Below, in pieces: positions 43,917-55,502 of a stretch of DNA of 59,856 nucleotides. The position numbers and the translations under genes are program-made. The notes below the pieces were generated by a model that was not told the origin of the DNA, did no database searches, and worked only from the letters and a program-made list of their open reading frames with translations. Position 1 is the first letter of the stretch. Every line of letters begins with the position of its first letter. This DNA comes from Hespellia sp. (lineage in GTDB: Bacteria; Bacillota; Clostridia; Lachnospirales; Lachnospiraceae). The stretch lies in contig JAQUVD010000023.1 of the NCBI GenBank assembly GCA_028693555.1, forward strand, positions 1 through 59,856, in the 5' to 3' direction.

Positions 43917-44263
43917 CCCAGCCTTAAGCCGCTGGCAACGCCAACCAGACACAACACCACACTCGCAATCATATAGCCACCCGCCACGCCAATGCGTCCC
44001 TGCTCCAGTAAGGTGACCGACTCCAGTGAAAATGTGGAAAAGGTGGTAAACCCACCACACAATCCGGTTTTTAGAAACAAGACGGTCGATGCCGAAAATC
44101 CTTTTTTCTCTGCCGCCCCGGCAATGACTCCAATAAAAAATGCGCCAATTAGATTTGTGATCAGTGTCAATACCGGAAATGCCCCTTTCCATGGAATCTG
44201 ACTGATCCCATAACGAAGCATTGCACCAACGGCGCCGCCTAACCCTACATATATAAAATTCAT
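43904..44263 (-). CDS. crcB: Fluoride ion channel CrcB/Fluc
   Basis: A 119-aa, four-helix fluoride exporter that works as an antiparallel dimer. It opens NFIYVGLGGAVGAMLRYG, with TLITNLIGAFFIG in helix 2 (the pore Asn) and GLCGGFTTFSTFS with the Phe box in helix 3, all family landmarks. Only one crcB is present, so it probably forms a dual-topology homodimer. No fluoride riboswitch is seen upstream. The reading frame ends in the palindromic element, giving LGLGT and a TAG stop. Confidence 0.94.
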   Translation of the reverse strand: MNFIYVGLGGAVGAMLRYGISQIPWKGAFPVLTLITNLIGAFFIGVIAGAAEKKGFSASTVLFLKTGLCGGFTTFSTFSLESVTLLEQGRIGVAGGYMIASVVLCLVGVASGLRLGLGT

Positions 44264-44294
44264 TTCTTCTCCTCATCTCAACACATTGTATGTT

Positions 44295-44948
44295 CTACAC
44301 CACATCAATCTCCAGCAGCTTTGCCACTTCCATGGCCTGCACTGGCGAAATCTTACAACCACGCAATTCTTTCATATCGTCAGAAACAATGATATTCCCC
44401 ATCTCGTTCTCCGAAAAATCAAATCCAGCCAAAATCGTCTGGAAGAAATTCGTCCCGTAGAACTTGCTGCCTTCTGCATCCCATCGCTTATACTTCACAA
44501 CTCGCAAGGCTGCCTCGGTAAAATCACACTGCTGCATATGCACATTTTCGAACAGCGTGCCGCTCAGGTTTGCATACCGCATCTGGCACTCCACCAGACG
44601 GACATGCTTGAACACCGCTTCGTGGAAATCCGTTCCCAGACATTTACAATGATGGAATTCACACCTTCCGAAATACGCGCTGCCAAATCGGCTGTTTGAG
44701 AAATCACAGTTTTCAAAGATCACATCTACAAATGATGATTTTTCAAAATCACAGTCTAAAAAGCGGCACCGTTCCAATCTCCCTGCCGAAGCATCTAATT
44801 TGTAAAAGCTTTCCTCCGACACCTCTTCACCTGCCACAAGAAATCCCGTGAGCATCGCATCCTCTTCTGCATTTTCCTGCCACTGCTTTATGTCTTCGAT
44901 TGTTACTGGTTCTGTCGGTACTCTGGGGATATTGATTCTTGTCTTCAT
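44295..44948 (-). CDS. Pentapeptide repeat protein
   Basis: A 217-aa protein. From about residue 50 it has pentapeptide repeats of the A(N/D)LxF kind with many Cys and Phe at the central position (CRFLDCDFEKSSFVDVIF split as CRFLDCDF and SSFVDVIF; FSENEMG at the end of the coil), predicted to fold as a right-handed beta-helix. Proteins of this type include DNA mimics that protect gyrase. Here the gene begins directly at the stop of the DUF3791-like gene (TAGATG), so it shares an operon with a putative ADP-ribosyltransferase pair. Its role is unknown. Confidence 0.88.
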   Translation of the reverse strand: MKTRINIPRVPTEPVTIEDIKQWQENAEEDAMLTGFLVAGEEVSEESFYKLDASAGRLERCRFLDCDFEKSSFVDVIFENCDFSNSRFGSAYFGRCEFHHCKCLGTDFHEAVFKHVRLVECQMRYANLSGTLFENVHMQQCDFTEAALRVVKYKRWDAEGSKFYGTNFFQTILAGFDFSENEMGNIIVSDDMKELRGCKISPVQAMEVAKLLEIDVV

Positions 44949-45428
44949 CTATTCGCTAAACTCACCTTTCAAATATTCCTGCACTATTATATTGCTTTGC
45001 GTAAAATACCAAGCCATCTGATAGTCATTTACACACAAAGGAAATTCCGAACGGAATACCTCCATCATAATATCCAGAATTTTTCCATTTCTTACCTCAT
45101 ATACATCTACAATTAGTCTCGCATAAATTGATCCCATATATCGTTCGTCTGGCAGCTTGGTCTGTTCGTCAAGACTTTCTGTTACATCGTAAGACCCAAC
45201 TTCCAATTCGTAATCATTGATTAACTCTGTATAATAGACATCTGGATCGCCACAATGATTTACACTTGCCGTATCCAATTCTAATTGAATTCCTTTTTTA
45301 TCCATTTTATTTATAACATAGGTTTCCGTCTGTTTCACTTTTCTTGCCATTCCTACAATTGTGCTACAAACAAAAATCAAATCATCATACTTTATTCCAT
45401 CAAAAAATGCTGAACGCTTTTTATCCAT
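44949..45428 (-). CDS. DUF3791-like protein, partner of a DUF3990 protein
   Basis: A 159-aa protein. The region of about residues 12-48 (DDLIFVCSTIVGMARKV, then TYVINKMDKKGIQ) resembles the start of DUF3791 proteins, short helical proteins encoded beside DUF3990 toxins. The rest is an acidic alpha/beta domain that I do not recognise, so this could be a fusion or a longer partner form. It overlaps the DUF3990 gene by 8 bases. Probable role, by context, is the antitoxin or a substrate-binding helper. Confidence 0.55.
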   Translation of the reverse strand: MDKKRSAFFDGIKYDDLIFVCSTIVGMARKVKQTETYVINKMDKKGIQLELDTASVNHCGDPDVYYTELINDYELEVGSYDVTESLDEQTKLPDERYMGSIYARLIVDVYEVRNGKILDIMMEVFRSEFPLCVNDYQMAWYFTQSNIIVQEYLKGEFSE

Positions 45429-45930
45429 TGACCGCCCTGCTTTCCTTAAATCTTATATACTCCATCGCCTTCTTTGTACATAGCACCAATTGGTGCGTCG
45501 GATACCGAAATTTAATCAGCGTCCAAAAATCTGCCCTAGATATGGTTCCATTCAAATATTCTGTAATATAATTATAAATCTCATCATTCGCCATAGGTCC
45601 TTCTACGATATCATAATCATGTTTTTTTCCATTTCGGCATGCCACTATAAAATCCAGCCACTCTTCTGTCATTTCAGGAAATCTAAGAATCTTCAACTCA
45701 TGATATGCTTTCTCGTAAAAATAGTACACATTTAACATGGGACTTCCCTTTCTTCTCGCTTTTGTCCTCGCCCATTTTTCAGCCTGTGTCGCAATCTCTG
45801 TTAGATAAAATCCGTATCCAAAATCTTTTGTAAATCCGCTCTCTAATAGTTTCACATCGTTCACCTTCTGATTACTACCATGAAATAGAAGTCTGTACGG
45901 CTCATCCGGTATGTTGATATGATTTGTCAT
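45421..45930 (-). CDS. DUF3990 family protein, putative ADP-ribosyltransferase toxin
   Basis: A 169-aa protein starting at ATG with AAGGGG upstream. It has the DUF3990 pattern: LLFHGSNQKV (His17, where ADP-ribosyltransferases bind NAD), KDFGYGFYLTEIATQAEKWA (about 35-54; the YLT or FYLT element typical of the H-Y-E ART fold), and VLNVYYF-like strands. This family is predicted to be an ART-fold toxin, often paired with DUF3791. It is the first of three tightly packed genes. Activity and target are unknown; the toxin idea is inference. Confidence 0.7.
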   Translation of the reverse strand: MTNHINIPDEPYRLLFHGSNQKVNDVKLLESGFTKDFGYGFYLTEIATQAEKWARTKARRKGSPMLNVYYFYEKAYHELKILRFPEMTEEWLDFIVACRNGKKHDYDIVEGPMANDEIYNYITEYLNGTISRADFWTLIKFRYPTHQLVLCTKKAMEYIRFKESRAVNG

Positions 45931-46098
45931 AGAAATCCCCTTCTTTCCTGCTCATATGTTTTTATCATACCTTATTCCATATACAAAATCAATTATTGTT
46001 CTTCTTGAGTTTCCACAGCTTGTTTATGTTTTGGAAATTGGCTGAAACGCCATATGACTTTATGACAAAAAGACTTTCTTTCGATACGGGCATAACGC

Positions 46099-46141
46099 AG
46101 TTGAGGGCGTAGTACTTTTGCAAAGTACTACGCCCTCAACT
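46099..46141. repeat. Palindromic element copy 2, downstream of the V-ATPase operon
   Basis: A perfect 20-bp stem: AGTTGAGGGCGTAGTACTTT (46099-46118) with its complement (46122-46141) and a 3-base loop. It starts 10 bases past the stop of the subunit D gene. The flanking ACGGGCATAACGCAGTT is similar to the flank of copy 1. It may also act as an mRNA 3'-end stabiliser. Confidence 0.85.
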
Positions 46142-46151
46142 AAACCATTTC

Positions 46152-46817
46152 CTATTGAAATTGTTTCTCCGAATAATGGTGCTCTTTCTCGAGCATCATA
46201 TCCTTTACTTTCATCAATCTCACTTGGGAGCTTCTCTCATTCTCTCCAAGCTTCATCGTAATGTATTTGATGTTTGTCTCTGCGTCCGGAATAATTACAT
46301 GCTCCAGCGCATTTACCCTACGTCTCGTCTTCTCGATCTCGGAAGCCATCAACTGGCAGGCTTTTTCCGTCTCTGCAAGTTTCAGCATCTGTGGCAGGAT
46401 ATCCGCAAGCGATTTCACTGCACCATCCAAATCACTGGATGTAAATGCAAATCCATAAGAATAGATGTCATTCTCATCTGCGGTTCTTGTCTGATAGTCA
46501 AATGTCGGAATGTCAACACTCATAACGTTCTTCTCTCCAACACTTAGATTCACTTCCTGCTTCGGTGCCATGAGCGCTGTGTTTAATGCTGCCTCTGACA
46601 TCCCCGCTTTTGCAATGACGAAGTTCTTATTCGCAGATAAGATCCCTGCTTCCACTGTTTTGCGAAGCTCCATGTTCTCACGGACAAGGTCAAGGTACTG
46701 ACGCATGAGTTCGTCCCGTTTATCCTTCAGTAATTTATGACCTCTGATTGCTGTGAGTCGTTTTTTCTTTAAACGAGTCAACTCCATACGGGTTGGATTT
46801 ACCACCGTAGCTGCCAT
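46152..46817 (-). CDS. ntpD: V-type ATP synthase subunit D (central shaft)
   Basis: A 221-aa coiled-coil protein forming the rotor shaft inside the A3B3 head. It opens with VNPTRMELTRLKKKRLTAIRGHKLLKDKRDEL (split: NPTRMELTRLKKKR, GHKLLKDKRDEL), the family signature, and ends in a second long helix (about 150-210). Last gene of the nine-gene operon, 11 bases after subunit B, followed by palindromic element copy 2. Confidence 0.96.
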   Translation of the reverse strand: MAATVVNPTRMELTRLKKKRLTAIRGHKLLKDKRDELMRQYLDLVRENMELRKTVEAGILSANKNFVIAKAGMSEAALNTALMAPKQEVNLSVGEKNVMSVDIPTFDYQTRTADENDIYSYGFAFTSSDLDGAVKSLADILPQMLKLAETEKACQLMASEIEKTRRRVNALEHVIIPDAETNIKYITMKLGENERSSQVRLMKVKDMMLEKEHHYSEKQFQ

Positions 46818-46828
46818 ATCGCCACCTC

Positions 46829-48199
46829 CTATTTGCCGTAGTACAGATCCAGGAACTTGTCATCGATACGTTTGAGCTCGGTTCTTGGAAGCATCGAAAG
46901 CAGTTTCCATCCGATCTCCAGTGTCTCTTCAATCGAACGGTCGGTGTTGTATCCCTGTGATACATACTGCTCTTCAAATGCATCTGCAAATTTCGCATAC
47001 ATCAGGTCAATCTCAGTTAACGCAGCTTCACCTAAGATCACCATCAGCTCTTTTGCATCTTTTCCCCTTGCATACGCTGCAAATAACTGGTTCATGGTAT
47101 TGGAGTGATCTGCTCTTGTCTTTCCCTCACCGATTCCTTTATCCTTCAGACGGGAAAGCGATGGAAGTACATCCACCGGCGGCTGCACGCCCTTACGGTA
47201 AAGGTCACGGCTTAAGATAATCTGTCCCTCTGTAATGTATCCGGTCAAGTCAGGGATCGGATGCGTCTTATCATCTTCCGGCATCGTCAGGATTGGAATC
47301 ATCGTGATACTGCCCTTCTTGCCGTTTTGTCGTCCCGCTCTCTCATACAGAGAAGCAAGGTCCGTGTACATATAGCCCGGATATCCGCGACGGCCGGGAA
47401 CTTCTTTACGGGCTGCGGATACCTCACGAAGTGCGTCTGCATAGTTCGTGATATCGGTCATAATGACAAGCACATGCATGTCTTTTTCAAATGCAAGATA
47501 CTCCGCTGCAGTCAGTGCCATACGAGGTGTCGCAATACGCTCGATTGCCGGATCATTTGCGAGGTTGACGAACAGTACGGTTCTGTCGATCGCACCTGTC
47601 TCTTTAAAGCTCTCTACGAAGAAGTTTGACTCTTCAAATGTGATTCCCATTGCAGCAAATACAACGGCGAAGTTCTCATCTGTTCCACGTACCTTTGCCT
47701 GCTTTGCAATCTGCGCTGCAAGATTTGCATGTGGAAGTCCGGATGCAGAGAAGATTGGAAGCTTCTGTCCACGCACCAGTGTGTTCAGCCCGTCAATGGC
47801 AGATACACCTGTCTGGATAAACTCTTCCGGGTAGCTTCTTGCTGCCGGATTCATCGGAAGACCGTTGATATCTTTTCTCTCGTCCGGGAGAATCTCCGGT
47901 CCGCCATCCGTTGGACGACCAAGTCCGTCAAAGACACGGCCAAGCATATCCTCCGACACGCCAAGCTCCATGCTTCTTCCTAAGAATCTTACCTTACTGT
48001 TTGATAAGTTGATACCGGTCGCGCTCTCAAATAACTGCACCAGCGCATCATCACCGTTGATCTCGAGGACTTTACAACGACGGATTTCTCCGCTCGCAAG
48101 CTCAATCTCACCCAGCTCATCGTATTTTACATTTTCCACACCGTGTACCAGCATCAGTGGTCCGGCAACTTCCTGTATGGTTCTATATTCTTTTGGCAT
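46829..48199 (-). CDS. ntpB: V-type ATP synthase subunit B
   Basis: A 456-aa non-catalytic nucleotide-binding subunit of the V1 head. It opens [15 protein letters not shown] and has [25 protein letters not shown] split as [20 protein letters not shown]; the P-loop is degenerate, as expected for B subunits, and the arginine that reaches the catalytic site is in [15 protein letters not shown]. It follows subunit A immediately (stop TAA then ATG) with GGAGGA as ribosome site. Confidence 0.97.
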   Translation of the reverse strand: MPKEYRTIQEVAGPLMLVHGVENVKYDELGEIELASGEIRRCKVLEINGDDALVQLFESATGINLSNSKVRFLGRSMELGVSEDMLGRVFDGLGRPTDGGPEILPDERKDINGLPMNPAARSYPEEFIQTGVSAIDGLNTLVRGQKLPIFSASGLPHANLAAQIAKQAKVRGTDENFAVVFAAMGITFEESNFFVESFKETGAIDRTVLFVNLANDPAIERIATPRMALTAAEYLAFEKDMHVLVIMTDITNYADALREVSAARKEVPGRRGYPGYMYTDLASLYERAGRQNGKKGSITMIPILTMPEDDKTHPIPDLTGYITEGQIILSRDLYRKGVQPPVDVLPSLSRLKDKGIGEGKTRADHSNTMNQLFAAYARGKDAKELMVILGEAALTEIDLMYAKFADAFEEQYVSQGYNTDRSIEETLEIGWKLLSMLPRTELKRIDDKFLDLYYGK

Positions 48200-49972
48200 T
48201 TAGAAGTCCTCCTTTCCAATTGTGCCTGCAATCTGCACGGCCAGTTCATCCGCAATCTTCTTATATTCTTCCTCGATCTGATCCTCCAGTGTATACTTAA
48301 AACGTCCGATTCGCTCACGCACCGGCATCTGCAGCAATCCGTTCATTGACGCGCCCTGTTTAAGTGCTTCTGCGGATTTGTCATAAAATCCCATAACAAG
48401 CTTCATCATCAGATACTGTTTTTGAAGCGATGTATACGTGTCAATCTCATGGAAGGAATTCTGATGTAAGAAGTCCTCACGAATTGATCTTGCCGCTTCC
48501 ATCTTCAGGCGGTCGCTGGCTGACAATGCATCCATACCTACCATCTTTACGATCTCTTCGAGCTCCGCTTCCTCCTGAAGAAGTGTCATCATCTTCTGAC
48601 GATACTTCATCCAGTCCTCTGCAACTTTTTTGTTAAACCAGTCTTCCATGTTATCAAGATATAAAGAATAACTGTTGAGCCAGTTGATTGCCGGGAAATG
48701 TCTCTTATATGCAAGTGCGGAATCAAGTCCCCAGAACACCTTGACAATTCGAAGGGTTGCCTGTGATACCGGCTCGGAAATGTCACCTCCCGGAGGAGAT
48801 ACTGCTCCGATTACCGAAAGCGCACCCGTTCTTCCTTCCTTACCAAGTGAAACCACATGTCCGGCTCTCTCATAGAACTGTGCCAGACGGCTTCCAAGGT
48901 ATGCAGGGTAACCTTCCTCACCCGGCATCTCTTCGAGACGTCCTGACATCTCACGAAGTGCCTCTGCCCATCGTGATGTTGAATCTGCCATCAGTGCTAC
49001 GGAATATCCCATATCGCGGAAATATTCCGCAATCGTAATTCCGGTATAGATCGACGCCTCACGGGCCGCAACCGGCATATCCGATGTGTTCGCAATCAGA
49101 ACGGTTCTCTGCATCAGAGACTGTCCTGTCTTTGGATCCTTCAATTCAGGGAATTCGTTTAATACGTCTGTCATCTCATTTCCACGCTCACCACAGCCGA
49201 TATAGACTACGATGTCCGCCTCTGCCCACTTCGCAAGCTGATGCTGGATAACAGTCTTACCACTTCCGAACGGTCCCGGAACGGCTGCAACACCGCCCTT
49301 GGCGATTGGGAAAAATGTGTCAATGACGCGCTGTCCTGTCACAAGCGGCATCTCCGGCGGGAGCTTCTTTACATAAGGACGTCCACGACGAACCGGCCAT
49401 CTCTGCATCATGGTAAGTTCTTTGTCGCCCTCTGCTGTCGCAATGACTGCAACGACCTCTTCTACTGTGAACTCACCCGATTTGATTTCTTTGACTGTCC
49501 CTTTGATTCCATAAGGAACCATAATCTTCTGCTCGACTACAATGGTCTCCTGAACGGTTCCGATGACATCGCCGGCCTCTACTTCGTCGCCAACTGCTGC
49601 TACGGGAACAAACTGCCATTTACGGTCGCGCTTGAGAGAAGGAACTTCCACACCTCTCTTCAGACTGTTGCCACTTACTTTCATGATATCATCCAAAGGT
49701 CTCTGGATTCCGTCATAGATACTGGTAATCAGACCAGGTCCAAGCTCTACCGACATCGGAACGCCCATAGACTCGACCGGTTCCCCGGGTCCGAGACCCG
49801 AAGTCTCCTCGTATACCTGAACGGATGCCTGATCTCCATGTATTTCAATGATCTCACCAATCAGTCTCTGATTGCTGACACGAACCACGTCGAACATATT
49901 TGCATCTCGCATTCCCTCTGCGATAACAAGAGGTCCTGCCACTTTTTTGATTGTACCTTTACTCATACTCAT
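48200..49972 (-). CDS. ntpA: V-type ATP synthase catalytic subunit A
   Basis: A 590-aa catalytic subunit from the ATG at 49970-49972 (AAAGGTGA 10 bases upstream; TTG at 49981 is an alternative). Walker A is [12 protein letters not shown], Walker [21 protein letters not shown] split as [15 protein letters not shown], and the A-type insertion is the stretch [12 protein letters not shown]-like segment at the start plus the bulge of about 80 residues before Walker A. ATP synthesis or hydrolysis is coupled to Na+ movement through the c-ring. The dispersed intergenic repeat lies in the gap before the gene. Confidence 0.97.
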   Translation of the reverse strand: MSMSKGTIKKVAGPLVIAEGMRDANMFDVVRVSNQRLIGEIIEIHGDQASVQVYEETSGLGPGEPVESMGVPMSVELGPGLITSIYDGIQRPLDDIMKVSGNSLKRGVEVPSLKRDRKWQFVPVAAVGDEVEAGDVIGTVQETIVVEQKIMVPYGIKGTVKEIKSGEFTVEEVVAVIATAEGDKELTMMQRWPVRRGRPYVKKLPPEMPLVTGQRVIDTFFPIAKGGVAAVPGPFGSGKTVIQHQLAKWAEADIVVYIGCGERGNEMTDVLNEFPELKDPKTGQSLMQRTVLIANTSDMPVAAREASIYTGITIAEYFRDMGYSVALMADSTSRWAEALREMSGRLEEMPGEEGYPAYLGSRLAQFYERAGHVVSLGKEGRTGALSVIGAVSPPGGDISEPVSQATLRIVKVFWGLDSALAYKRHFPAINWLNSYSLYLDNMEDWFNKKVAEDWMKYRQKMMTLLQEEAELEEIVKMVGMDALSASDRLKMEAARSIREDFLHQNSFHEIDTYTSLQKQYLMMKLVMGFYDKSAEALKQGASMNGLLQMPVRERIGRFKYTLEDQIEEEYKKIADELAVQIAGTIGKEDF

Positions 49973-50010
49973 TATGACCAATCACCTTTCTTCCTGTACT
50001 CCACCTTTTT

Positions 50011-50061
50011 TATAATGAAGTTCGATTCACTAAGCTCGTAAGGACCTCGCTAAGTGCTCTG
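50011..50061 (-). repeat. Dispersed intergenic repeat, copy between ntpG and ntpA
   Basis: On the minus strand: AGCACTTAGCGAGG, then ACGAGCTTAGTG, then CTTCATTATAA. The TAG of the first part is the stop codon of the upstream subunit F gene (50050-50052). It matches the copies at 27067-27166 and 27827-27880. Confidence 0.65.
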
Positions 50062-50373
50062 TGCGAATAATATATCGGCTCCGACGGCCTGTTCTACTGT
50101 CTTTTTGACATTTTCAACTGCCTCGCCGGTGTTTCCGCTTACACCCGGTATTAGAATAATCGCCGGTGTGACCTGCTGCTTATATCGCTCTATCTCGTGC
50201 CGCAGCTCTGCTGCAAGTGCTTCTGTCATATAGATGATTCCATATTTTCCACTCGCGAGCTGATGCAGTTTTTCTTTCGCTTCCTCCGGATCGGTAACAG
50301 GAACGATACTAAGACCTAATGTCGCGAAACCATAAATACTGTCGTAATCGCCCATCACTGCAATCTTATACAT
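50050..50373 (-). CDS. ntpG: V-type ATP synthase subunit F (NtpG)
   Basis: A 107-aa small subunit that binds the D shaft and regulates activity. The opening YKIAVMGDYDSIYGFATLGL and GIIYMTEALA are family features; the tail ends AQST and the stop TAG is part of a dispersed repeat. The start overlaps the end of subunit C by 8 bases. I use the Enterococcus hirae gene letter, where NtpG is subunit F. Confidence 0.93.
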   Translation of the reverse strand: MYKIAVMGDYDSIYGFATLGLSIVPVTDPEEAKEKLHQLASGKYGIIYMTEALAAELRHEIERYKQQVTPAIILIPGVSGNTGEAVENVKKTVEQAVGADILFAQST

Positions 50374-51337
50374 ACATTTCCCTTACCCTTTCCCGAATCG
50401 CATCATCAGGAAATCCGTTCTGTTTGCCGGATAAAATAATGCGAACCGTCTTAATCTCGTTCTGTCTTGCAAGTACATAGGCCACAAGCGGACCAATTGT
50501 AAATGCTTTATATTTCTGAGGCTGTATCGTCTGAATCACGCGGTTATCACACCACCGTTCAAATGCGGATGGCGATTCCTTCAGTGCCTCTGCGCCGCCG
50601 GCATACGCTGTTCCCAAAAGGTATTCTGCAATTGCAGCTTCTCCGGCAAGTGCCGCTTTGCTCAATTGATCGACGCTTAAGCTGGCGCACTGCGCCATTG
50701 CGCGTCTCATAAATTCGATTGATTTTGCGGTCTTTGCTGACCTGACAGCAATCTTGATATCTGCAATCGCAACGGTGTCCTCGGCGTAGTTCTTCATGAT
50801 GTCATCCTTCGCCTGTCTGCCCGCTTCATAGACTGCTTCCATTGTCGCCCGGTCGATAATTACGTCACACAGTTGTCCATCTCTCGTGTGAAGAAGTGTA
50901 TCATATGCTTCTTTGGCTGCTGCCTGCATATTGTCCGGAAGCCTGATAAAATCCTTGTTCCGGATAATCTCAAGCATCTCTTCTCCCCCAATCTCACAGT
51001 CATCATAAAAGATTCCCGGATTTACTGTCTCTGTGCACACTTCCTTGATTGCTGCCTTCAGGTTATGGAACTGATTCGGATAAGATAATACATCAAACAC
51101 AGACATATCCACCCGCATCTCACGCATCACTTCCCAGATCTTCTCTTCTTCCCTGGTGAGCATAGCCTCTGCATTCAGTCCCGTATCCGAATCTCCCCAG
51201 CCTTTATCTGCGATAAACTGCAGGCATTCTTCATAAGTCCTGCAGGCCATCAGCTGATCAATCGTCGCGTTGGAAAACAGCGTGACCTCCAATGCCCGGA
51301 TACGTGCAACCGCGTAAGTATAATTTGTATCTGTCAT
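50366..51337 (-). CDS. ntpC: V-type ATP synthase subunit C/d
   Basis: A 323-aa helical, funnel-shaped subunit joining the D-F shaft to the membrane c-ring. It opens YTYAVARIRALEVTLF and has the pattern of three similar helical bundles seen in the vATP-synt_AC39 family, with PLVAYVLARQNEIKTVRIILSGK (split: PLVAYVLARQNEI, VRIILSGK) at the end. Ribosome site AAGGAA. Central position in the operon. Confidence 0.94.
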   Translation of the reverse strand: MTDTNYTYAVARIRALEVTLFSNATIDQLMACRTYEECLQFIADKGWGDSDTGLNAEAMLTREEEKIWEVMREMRVDMSVFDVLSYPNQFHNLKAAIKEVCTETVNPGIFYDDCEIGGEEMLEIIRNKDFIRLPDNMQAAAKEAYDTLLHTRDGQLCDVIIDRATMEAVYEAGRQAKDDIMKNYAEDTVAIADIKIAVRSAKTAKSIEFMRRAMAQCASLSVDQLSKAALAGEAAIAEYLLGTAYAGGAEALKESPSAFERWCDNRVIQTIQPQKYKAFTIGPLVAYVLARQNEIKTVRIILSGKQNGFPDDAIRERVREMYV

Positions 51338-51354
51338 GATATCGATTCCTTTCC

Positions 51355-51948
51355 TTACGCAAATAATAATTTATGAACCTGATCCGCAAGATCATCCTTA
51401 GCAGAGTGGAACATTGCACGAAGTGTGCAGTTTTCCTCAATTCCACCGTAGATCAGGATAAATCCGCCCTCAATATTACGTCCTTCTTTTTCTAATTCTA
51501 AGCTTCCGCCCTTTGCCTTTGCCGCCACCTGAATCTTCTCTTCAAAACCGGCCGGCATACGCTTTTGGTCTTCCGAAGAGAATGCAATCCTGCCCACTTC
51601 ACCAAGCGCATATTTTGTAATCATCTTCTCTAACATCGCAAAATAGCTCCCGGTATCCTGACCGAACATTTCCTGATAAGCAGCCTCGAGCACTTCTGCA
51701 ATCACTTCCTGCTTTGCTGCAAGAATCGTCTGCTTTCTAAGAAGCTCCATAGAGGATTGTGAGCGCTCTTTCTGATGAGCGACTGCCTCTTTCGACTTCT
51801 GCAGGACCTTTTCGCCCTGTGCCTTTGCTTCTTCTTTTGCCTGATCCAGAATTGCCTGTGCTTCTTCCTTCGCCTGTGCGATCATTGTCGTGGCAGAGCT
51901 GTTCGCTTCGTTTAGAATCTGATCTTTCATTTTATCTAATCCATTCAT
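51355..51948 (-). CDS. ntpE: V-type ATP synthase subunit E (peripheral stalk)
   Basis: A 197-aa peripheral stalk subunit. The first 100 residues form a long Ala/Lys/Glu/Gln-rich coiled coil (AKEEAQAILDQAKEEAKAQG), and the C-terminal part is the globular vATP-synt_E domain that grips the A3B3 head (NIEGGFILIYGGIEENCTLR). It pairs with NtpF. Ribosome site AAGGAG. Confidence 0.93.
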   Translation of the reverse strand: MNGLDKMKDQILNEANSSATTMIAQAKEEAQAILDQAKEEAKAQGEKVLQKSKEAVAHQKERSQSSMELLRKQTILAAKQEVIAEVLEAAYQEMFGQDTGSYFAMLEKMITKYALGEVGRIAFSSEDQKRMPAGFEEKIQVAAKAKGGSLELEKEGRNIEGGFILIYGGIEENCTLRAMFHSAKDDLADQVHKLLFA

Positions 51949-52010
51949 GTAAAAGCTCTCCTTTATTTTCTATTCAATGGAACATCCTCTTTGTTATCTG
52001 CGAAGGATTC

Positions 52011-54502
<2,492 letters not shown>

Positions 54503-54527
54503 ATTCTGATTCCTCCCTTATCCGAAG

Positions 54528-54836
54528 CTAAATGAGTGCTTCCATTACAAGCGTCATTGCCTCTTCTTTTTTTCGTAAGGCCATCTCCTTGAGGAGTTCC
54601 ACTTCCGCATCCATCTTCTGCTGTTCTTCCGACTGCCTTCTACTGCACTCACTCCGAACCACATCCATGTCTTGCCCGGCTTTTGCCTTCACACCTGCCA
54701 GATATTCTTCTTTTAAATGAATCGCATCCTGCTCTGCCTTCTCCAGAATCTCCTTCTGCCTGGCTTTTGCATCTGCTAAAATATTCTCGGCCTGCTTTTC
54801 CGTTTCTTTAATTGCCTGAATGGTTTCTTCTACCAA
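54528..54836 (-). CDS. ntpF: V-type ATP synthase peripheral stalk subunit (NtpF-like)
   Basis: A 102-aa coiled-coil protein that pairs with subunit E. I chose the TTG at 54834-54836, giving MVEETIQAIKETEKQ, because AAAGGTGG is 8 bases upstream; an ATG seven bases upstream is out of frame, and the longer frame has no ribosome site. The sequence is Lys/Glu/Gln/Ala rich, with an ADAKARQKEILEKAEQDA heptad pattern. Small size and first position match ntpF of Enterococcus; the gene order ntpF-I-K-E-C-G-A-B-D is the same. Confidence 0.85.
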   Translation of the reverse strand: MVEETIQAIKETEKQAENILADAKARQKEILEKAEQDAIHLKEEYLAGVKAKAGQDMDVVRSECSRRQSEEQQKMDAEVELLKEMALRKKEEAMTLVMEALI

Positions 54837-54879
54837 TTCCCATTCACCACCTTTCTGCGAATCACTTTCGAATACCCTT

Positions 54880-54908
54880 ATTATATGATGGTATCCGAAA
54901 ATATACAA
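54880..54908 (-). promoter_or_regulatory. Promoter of the V-ATPase operon
   Basis: On the minus strand: TTGTAT (54903-54908), 17 bases, TATAAT (54880-54885), with a leader of about 37 nt. Confidence 0.8.
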
Positions 54909-54962
54909 TATTTTTTTGGCTATCTAAAAATTTTTGTGCAAATTGCTGTATAAAAGGGCCAA

Positions 54963-55457
54963 CTACTCCCATTTCAAATGGTGTAGATGACCCTCTGTCT
55001 GCATATGCGCAAATTGATTCTGTCTGAGTGCTTCATAAAGCATGATTGCCACAGAATTTCCCAGATTCAGTGAACGGATTTCACCAATCATTGGAATCCT
55101 GACGCAGTTCTCCCTATTTTCTACCAATATCTCTTCCGGAATTCCGGCGCTTTCTTTTCCGAACATAAGATAGCAGTCCTCTTCATACTGAACATCTGTA
55201 TAGACATGCTCGGCCTTTGTTGTCGCCATATAGATTTTAGCCCCCGGGTTTTTCTCAAGAAAATCTGCATAGTCAATGTAGGTCTTCACATCCAGATCTT
55301 TCCAGTAATCCATCCCCGCTCTTTTTAATGATTTCTCATTTAGTTTGAATCCCAATGGCTCAATCAGGTGCAGCCTTGTTCCTGTTGCCACACATGTGCG
55401 ACCAATATTCCCCGTATTTGCCGGTATTTCCGGCTCATGTAATACAATATTCAGCAT
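54963..55457 (-). CDS. trmL: tRNA (cytidine/uridine-34 2'-O)-methyltransferase TrmL
   Basis: A 164-aa SPOUT methyltransferase modifying the wobble base of tRNA-Leu. It opens LNIVLHEPEIPANTGNIGRTC (split: IVLHEPEIPANTGN), carries YWKDLDVK, and has the knot motifs LMFGKESAGIPE, VRIPMIGEIRSLNLGNSVAIMLYEALRQ (split: RIPMIGEIRSLNLGNS). Length and motifs fit TrmL and not the larger TrmH or RlmB. Single gene between the V-ATPase and HypE-like genes. Confidence 0.93.
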   Translation of the reverse strand: MLNIVLHEPEIPANTGNIGRTCVATGTRLHLIEPLGFKLNEKSLKRAGMDYWKDLDVKTYIDYADFLEKNPGAKIYMATTKAEHVYTDVQYEEDCYLMFGKESAGIPEEILVENRENCVRIPMIGEIRSLNLGNSVAIMLYEALRQNQFAHMQTEGHLHHLKWE

Positions 55458-55502
55458 AATGAAGATCCTCTTCTTTTTGTTTTTATAATATATCCTGTCT
55501 TA

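Noticed and set aside
44264-44294. Possible fluoride riboswitch for crcB.
   Set aside because: There are only 31 bases between the pentapeptide gene and crcB, too short for the riboswitch.
49241-50041. A 266-codon open frame on the plus strand across the subunit A gene.
   Set aside because: It is antisense to the certain ntpA coding sequence, rich in Cys, His and Arg, and has no ribosome site; a shadow of codon bias in the real gene.
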